Positions 13,229 through 16,497 of a DNA stretch of 16,497 nucleotides are shown here, in pieces (position 1 is the first letter of the stretch; each line of letters starts with the position of its first letter). The stretch is from contig CALLKE010000089.1 in NCBI GenBank assembly GCA_938008555.1, positions 1 to 16,497 of the forward strand. The letters are read 5' to 3'. A model generated the notes under the pieces. The model was given only the letters and a program-made list of their open reading frames with translations, was not told the origin of the DNA and did not search any database. This DNA is from an uncultured Pedobacter sp. (lineage in GTDB: Bacteria > Bacteroidota > Bacteroidia > Sphingobacteriales > Sphingobacteriaceae). The translations under genes and the position numbers were made by a program.

Positions 13229-13632
13229 TAACCAGCCTCTACTGTAATCCTAATCTGTACCAGACAAACTGGACGAGAAGATGTCTCAGTAGTACCCATA
13301 ATGTGTGGTGTAGTTAAGACATAAATTCTAGATGTCCCTTGAAGAATAAATGTCCCCTTTTTAAATAAGTTCCTAACTTCTTCTGCTTTTGTTAAGATCG
13401 CACCAGTTCCTGTATTAGCTTCACCAACAACAAAAACATTTAGAATTATGTTTTCTCTAAAATAGTTATCCCCTAAAACAACATCTGTTGGGTTATCAAC
13501 TAATGAATTTACTGCCAGATATAGTGAAGATGGAGGGTCGAATTTTACATTTTCAAAAGCGATTTTGATTGCAGGAAATGCAGCAATAAGACGCTGCTCA
13601 TAAGCCTTTTTAGCATCTTGAATTAGCTGCAT
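13228..13632 (-). CDS. Tail terminator / tail completion-like protein (DUF4128-like)
   Basis: A 134-residue protein, ATG 13632 behind GGAG. The sequence AYEQRLIAAFPAIKIAFENV then KFDPP, the middle segment LGDNYFRENIILNVFVVGE with AEEVRNLFKKGTFI, and the final strand RPVCLVQIRITVEAG resemble phage tail terminator proteins of the DUF4128 / lambda gpU-like type (helix, 'P-IAFENVxFxPP', beta sheet, 'AExVRxLFxKG', beta strand). Such proteins form a ring that caps the tube and joins it to the head connector. Position just before the tube gene agrees with this. It is flanked on both sides by the two adaptor-like paralogues, and its stop overlaps the start of the 23-residue mini-gene. Confidence 0.78.
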   Translation of the reverse strand: MQLIQDAKKAYEQRLIAAFPAIKIAFENVKFDPPSSLYLAVNSLVDNPTDVVLGDNYFRENIILNVFVVGEANTGTGAILTKAEEVRNLFKKGTFILQGTSRIYVLTTPHIMGTTETSSRPVCLVQIRITVEAG

Positions 13633-13642
13633 ATTTACTCCA

Positions 13643-13942
13643 TTATCTAGATTTTATTTTTAAATAGATTGTTCTATCGTCTACTCTGCCGCCAACAGTA
13701 CTGAATCGGAAAGTACAAGAAGCCAATTGTCCCTCTGTTCCCCCTGCTAACCATGCAGTACAAATTGCACCTGTAAATAAATGTTGCATTAAAGTACAAC
13801 CGTTTACAATAACTTGCAAATTTTGTAATGTATCGCCAGAATCTGCAAGCCAGTCTGTCAAATCAATAGAATAATCTAATATAGCATCAGGGTCTTTATC
13901 AATTACTGAACGACCAGCACTATCAATACTGTATGTTGTCAT
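13643..13942 (-). CDS. Small beta-sandwich tail protein, first paralogue (fibre-tail adaptor-like)
   Basis: A 99-residue protein whose ATG directly follows the stop of the repeat protein (TAA ATG). Features: Y4-SIDSAGR at the N-terminus, VIDKDPDAILDYSIDLTDWL (13-32), VIVNG at about 44-48, AWLAGGTEGQLASCTFRFST (63-82) and the ending RVDDRTIYLKIKSR. The KDPxAxLDYxIDxxxW signature, GGTxG turn and closing 'DDRTIxLKI' strand are those of a small immunoglobulin-like phage family commonly labelled fibre-tail adaptor. It is intact and gives the reference for the broken or frameshifted second copy at 13157. A role in attaching fibres at the neck or tail is inferred from that family label and from the adjacent fibre-like genes. 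Confidence 0.75.
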   Translation of the reverse strand: MTTYSIDSAGRSVIDKDPDAILDYSIDLTDWLADSGDTLQNLQVIVNGCTLMQHLFTGAICTAWLAGGTEGQLASCTFRFSTVGGRVDDRTIYLKIKSR

Positions 13943-14206
13943 TTAATTTTCTCTATTTTCTATAGTTACTGTCTTAGTCCGTAATTCCTTTTCAACTAAT
14001 CTTTTACGAACTTCGGCTTCAATATACCTGCTACGAATTTCTGGCACTTGTAAAAGTTTTCTTGTCTCACGCAACACAAATGCTTTACGAACTTCATTCA
14101 GGATTCTGAGAGTTCGGTCAATAGAAATAATTGCAGACGGAATAAAATCCCAAAAACTTGTATTATTATCCCAAGTCGTGTTGCCAGAATCCCAAATACT
14201 TATCAT
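13943..14206 (-). CDS. Repeat protein: WD heptads then seven E-x-R nonapeptide repeats
   Basis: An 87-residue protein, starting at ATG 14206 inside an ATGA overlap with the stop of the 563-residue gene. The N-terminus has Trp-Asp at 5-6, 12-13 and 19-20, exactly seven apart. From residue 31 on, Arg recurs at 31, 40, 49, 58, 67, 76 and 85, exactly nine apart. From residue 38 each is preceded two places earlier by Glu, giving an E-x-R-x-x-x-V/L-x-x unit, for example EVRKAFVLR, ETRKLLQVP and EIRSRYIEA. The ends are complete, so it is not a fragment. Similar small proteins with 'x-R-x-x-x-V-P' repeats exist beside fibre-tail adaptor genes in other phages, but I cannot name a family or a function. 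It is probably a short fibrous or solenoid structural piece. Confidence 0.7.
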   Translation of the reverse strand: MISIWDSGNTTWDNNTSFWDFIPSAIISIDRTLRILNEVRKAFVLRETRKLLQVPEIRSRYIEAEVRKRLVEKELRTKTVTIENREN

Positions 14207-15894
14207 ACTAATGCAGGAATTAAGGCAGTTGCAGATGTGATTGAAGATTGCAGAGTAGCGACAGCAGCGGCAATGTCGGCAGGAGTAGCTGCGTTAATAA
14301 CAGCCGTTCCTACAGTATTGTCAGTAGGTACACCAACTGCTACGGAACCAATTGGGGGCACTTTTAATGTACCTGTTTGTGCTCCTGAATTGTATATAGT
14401 CCCATTACGCACGTCAGCGGGTACTGGGTAATCTGTTGCAGTTGCACCAAAGGTTTTTAGAACACCTAAATTCGATTCACGCATTTTTACGGAACCGCTT
14501 GAACCAGCGCGTACAAAATGCCTACCACTGGAAGCCGGCCAGCCTCCAGAGCCATCTTCACTACTATCAATAGTAATAAATCCATTAGTGTTGAATTGGA
14601 TCGTACCAAACTGCGCACCTGTAATTCCCGCGTTTGGAAAATCATTACTGACCGCTTTAGTTACAAAAGCAGTACCCGTTGATGCATTTACAAAACCAGC
14701 CGAATTTGCACCACCAGCGGTTGATGATGACCCACGAGCGATACCATTTAAATAAAATGTTCCTAGTGACTGATTTACAGCACCATAAATATTTGTTACA
14801 TTTCCCGTTCCACCACAAGCACCGTTTGATCCGCTTAAATTAAGAATTAATACAACTGATGCTACAGTCCCGGCATTTATAACAGTGCCGGTGAAGTTAA
14901 TCCCAGAGACTGTTGGAGCAATTAAATCTCTAGCATTAATCGTCAATGTTTGTGCTACAGACCCACTTAACGCAATGACCCCGTGCCCATTAGGTGATCC
15001 AACCCTAAAACCATAAATATCACGACAATTAATTTCTACTGCACATCCTGTACCAGTGTTTACACCAACCATTGCTCCAGCACCAGGCGGCCAGTAAATA
15101 TCCCCATTACCAGAGTTTACATTTACTCTAACTAACCCACTGCCAGAGCTTTGAGTAAAACTACAAGCCAAGCTCGTACCTGTAAGGATATCCCCGGCAG
15201 TATTTATTGTTGCACTAGAGATAATACCAACAGCAAGAGCGACACAAGCCTGCACTATTGAAAAACCGGCGATAGTGTTGTCTATATTAGCCACAGTCAC
15301 AGAGTGACCCGATCCAGTTCCGCCAGAGACAGTTAATCCGTTCGGTCCGACTGTGCCTACACTAATTGTTCTAGCTCCACTGGTATTTAAATAAACGCAA
15401 ATGGAAGATGTAGTACCTGTTAATGTCCCAGTATGAAAAAAGTTTCCAAAAGATGCACTGACCGCCACTCCATTAGAATTGTTACCACCTACTCCAGATT
15501 GGATATTCCCTGTCCAATTTACTGTACATCCTGCACTATTATTTAATAAAAGAACAGCACCACCATTCCCGGTATTGCCTCGTGTCCCGTTTCCTACAAT
15601 ATTTAAAGTACCAGTAGTTGCAGCGAGATTTAGAAGGTTTGTAGTAGTATTACAAAATAAATTAGCTGTAATTGTTCTTGAAGTTGTAATAGTTGTGATA
15701 CTTACACTACCACCAGCCGCAATTACAGGAGATGCCAAAGAACCGTTTTGTATACTTAAAACAACAACATCTTGATCTAATGTAATAGTAAATCCATTAC
15801 AATAACAATCGTCGGCTGAGGTAGGTAAAGTTCCTCCATCCCATTGCGCGGCGTTGCTCCAGTTACCTGTTGCTGTTCTGTATCTTACAGCCAT
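14203..15894 (-). CDS. Probable beta-solenoid fibre / decoration protein
   Basis: A 563-residue protein, ATG 15894 behind TAGGAG. It starts RYRTATGNWSNAAQWDGGTL followed by TSADDCYCNGFTITLDQD, a pattern seen at the N-terminus of many secreted and phage beta-helix proteins (G8-like 'GNWSNxxxWxGGxxPTxxDDV'). Residues about 60-440 are rich in Gly, Thr, Asn, Ser and Val with irregular strand-turn repeats, as in right-handed parallel beta solenoids. A last part has RHFVRAGSSGSVKMRESNLG and ends with DVRNGTIYNSGAQTGTLKVP then GSVAVGVPTDNTVGTAVI, a sequence common at the ends of phage head- or tail-decorating proteins, before an Ala-rich helix. Its place upstream of the tail terminator and tube genes suggests a head-fibre, neck-appendage or side-fibre role rather than a distal fibre. 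Confidence 0.65.
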   Translation of the reverse strand: MAVRYRTATGNWSNAAQWDGGTLPTSADDCYCNGFTITLDQDVVVLSIQNGSLASPVIAAGGSVSITTITTSRTITANLFCNTTTNLLNLAATTGTLNIVGNGTRGNTGNGGAVLLLNNSAGCTVNWTGNIQSGVGGNNSNGVAVSASFGNFFHTGTLTGTTSSICVYLNTSGARTISVGTVGPNGLTVSGGTGSGHSVTVANIDNTIAGFSIVQACVALAVGIISSATINTAGDILTGTSLACSFTQSSGSGLVRVNVNSGNGDIYWPPGAGAMVGVNTGTGCAVEINCRDIYGFRVGSPNGHGVIALSGSVAQTLTINARDLIAPTVSGINFTGTVINAGTVASVVLILNLSGSNGACGGTGNVTNIYGAVNQSLGTFYLNGIARGSSSTAGGANSAGFVNASTGTAFVTKAVSNDFPNAGITGAQFGTIQFNTNGFITIDSSEDGSGGWPASSGRHFVRAGSSGSVKMRESNLGVLKTFGATATDYPVPADVRNGTIYNSGAQTGTLKVPPIGSVAVGVPTDNTVGTAVINAATPADIAAAVATLQSSITSATALIPALV

Positions 15895-15897
15895 TTA

Positions 15898-16269
15898 CTA
15901 TTCTCCTATTTCTTTATCAGGCATACCCAGTAAAATAAATTTTTGAAGATATTTAGAAATACCTAACAATGCTTCAGCCAATGCAGGGTTTTTCTGTGCG
16001 TCTGCATATCCTGTTCCAAATAAAACATCTAAATCGTATTTATTTGTAGGAACTTCAATTTCTACAAAAGAACCATCTTCAAGTTCACTTTGAACTATTT
16101 CTGTTGGGCGAATGACTTTTCCATCTATTAAATTATAAGGAGAGCACTTCAGTACAATCTGTGCCTCTACCCTGTCCTCTTGAAATGAAGGAGAGACAAT
16201 CAACATAAGAGCCGCAAAAGGAAATTCCCCTTGTTCTGTAATTAAAGTTTTTGGTAATTTAAAGGCCAT
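15898..16269 (-). CDS. Unidentified phage structural-region protein, 123 residues
   Basis: ATG 16269 overlaps the stop of the upstream gene (TAATG). The protein starts MAFKLPKTLITEQGEFPFAA and has mixed beta/helical character: AQIVLKCSPYNLIDGKVIRP in the middle and a helical end (ALAEALLGISKYLQKFILLG). It is acidic, has one Cys, and shows no signal peptide or membrane segment. I do not recognise a family. Its place between the head-side end of the window and the fibre genes suggests a connector, neck or fibre-assembly protein, but this is only context. Confidence 0.65.
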   Translation of the reverse strand: MAFKLPKTLITEQGEFPFAALMLIVSPSFQEDRVEAQIVLKCSPYNLIDGKVIRPTEIVQSELEDGSFVEIEVPTNKYDLDVLFGTGYADAQKNPALAEALLGISKYLQKFILLGMPDKEIGE

Positions 16270-16497
16270 TAGAAATCCGTTTGTGTTATTTCGGTTAATA
16301 CGCTTCCAGTATAAACAAAGTCTTTTCTGGTAGTTAGTGCGCCGCGAATGTAATCAACTCTTGAAATACGATAGTTATTCAACGCATCGTATGAAAGTAG
16401 TTTATAATTTCCACTGTCGTAATCAATACGAGTAATACGACCGCGCAGCCATTGGTGCCGCGGGAGCCGGGCTGGCCTTCGGGGCTCCGCTGACGGC
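16269..16497 (-). CDS. 3' part of an unidentified gene, 5' end outside window
   Basis: An open frame runs from the window edge to TAA at 16271-16269, overlapping the next ATG. The reliable part is the last 57 or so residues: RITRIDYDSGNYKLLSYDAL then NNYRISRVDYIRG and the ending GSVLTEITQTDF. 'RITRIDYDSGNYKLLSYD' and 'YRISRVDYIRG' look like two related beta hairpins. The first ~18 codons (Pro/Arg-rich, GC-rich) do not resemble the rest and may not belong to this gene. No function can be given. Confidence 0.5.
   Translation of the reverse strand, partial: PSAEPRRPARLPRHQWLRGRITRIDYDSGNYKLLSYDALNNYRISRVDYIRGALTTRKDFVYTGSVLTEITQTDF
16441..16497. other. GC-rich block at the window end, possible chimeric join
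   Basis: 45 of the last 57 bases are G or C, against about 20 of the 60 bases just before them. The change is abrupt, lies within a gene, and is unlike any other part of the window. Read on the plus strand it gives RAAIGAAGAGLAFGAPLT, which looks like coding sequence from a GC-rich organism. Confidence 0.5.

Noticed and set aside
1..16497. tRNA genes, attachment sites, replication origin, defence system
   Set aside because: I looked for cloverleaf-like or integrase-linked sequence and for genes outside phage structure and lysis, and found none. The unusual content is within the structural and lysis modules.

Overview
The window is the tail-and-lysis part of the late region of a tailed double-stranded DNA phage (or prophage), most likely a long-tailed siphovirus of a Gram-negative host. 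Every convincing gene lies on the minus strand, so transcription runs from high to low coordinates. The Gram-negative host is inferred from the lysis genes: a signal-anchor type endolysin followed by an inner-membrane spanin with an outer-membrane lipoprotein spanin nested inside it. Base composition is AT-leaning, except for the last ~57 bases, which are about 79% GC. I cannot name the host genus, and I see no integrase, tRNA, CRISPR array or insertion sequence.

In the direction of transcription the layout is as follows. (1) 16497-13943: the 3' end of an unidentified gene, a 123-residue structural protein, a 563-residue Gly/Thr/Asn-rich probable beta-solenoid fibre or decoration protein, and an 87-residue protein built of exact 7- and 9-residue repeats. 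(2) 13942-12775: two paralogous small beta proteins resembling fibre-tail adaptors, on either side of a tail-terminator-like protein and a 23-codon mini-gene. The second paralogue is broken by, or programmed at, a dnaX-like A AAA AAG site. (3) 12758-11550: the tail tube protein, closed by a strong terminator. (4) A consensus extended -10 promoter that restarts transcription for the tail-assembly chaperone pair (lambda G/GT type), which needs a +1 shift at TTT C. (5) A terminator, then the 2.1-kilocodon tape measure protein, then another terminator-like hairpin. (6) 4106-1473: three distal-tail or fibre proteins, namely one with a carbohydrate-binding-like motif, an Ala-rich fibre, and a glycine-rich adhesin. 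(7) 1473-1: the lysis cassette, namely a coiled-coil protein with one membrane segment (holin candidate), a 40-residue cationic peptide with an exact 11-residue repeat, the endolysin, and Rz with nested Rz1 (both run off the window edge).

Neighbouring genes are packed tightly, often with TAATG or ATGA overlaps that suggest translational coupling. Transcription appears to be punctuated by hairpins around the tube, chaperone and tape measure genes, which fits their very different copy numbers per virion. The least ordinary items are the 11-mer repeat peptide in the lysis cassette, the A AAA AAG site in the second adaptor, the 9-residue repeat protein, the 23-codon coupled mini-gene, and the abrupt GC-rich end of the window, which may be a chimeric join.
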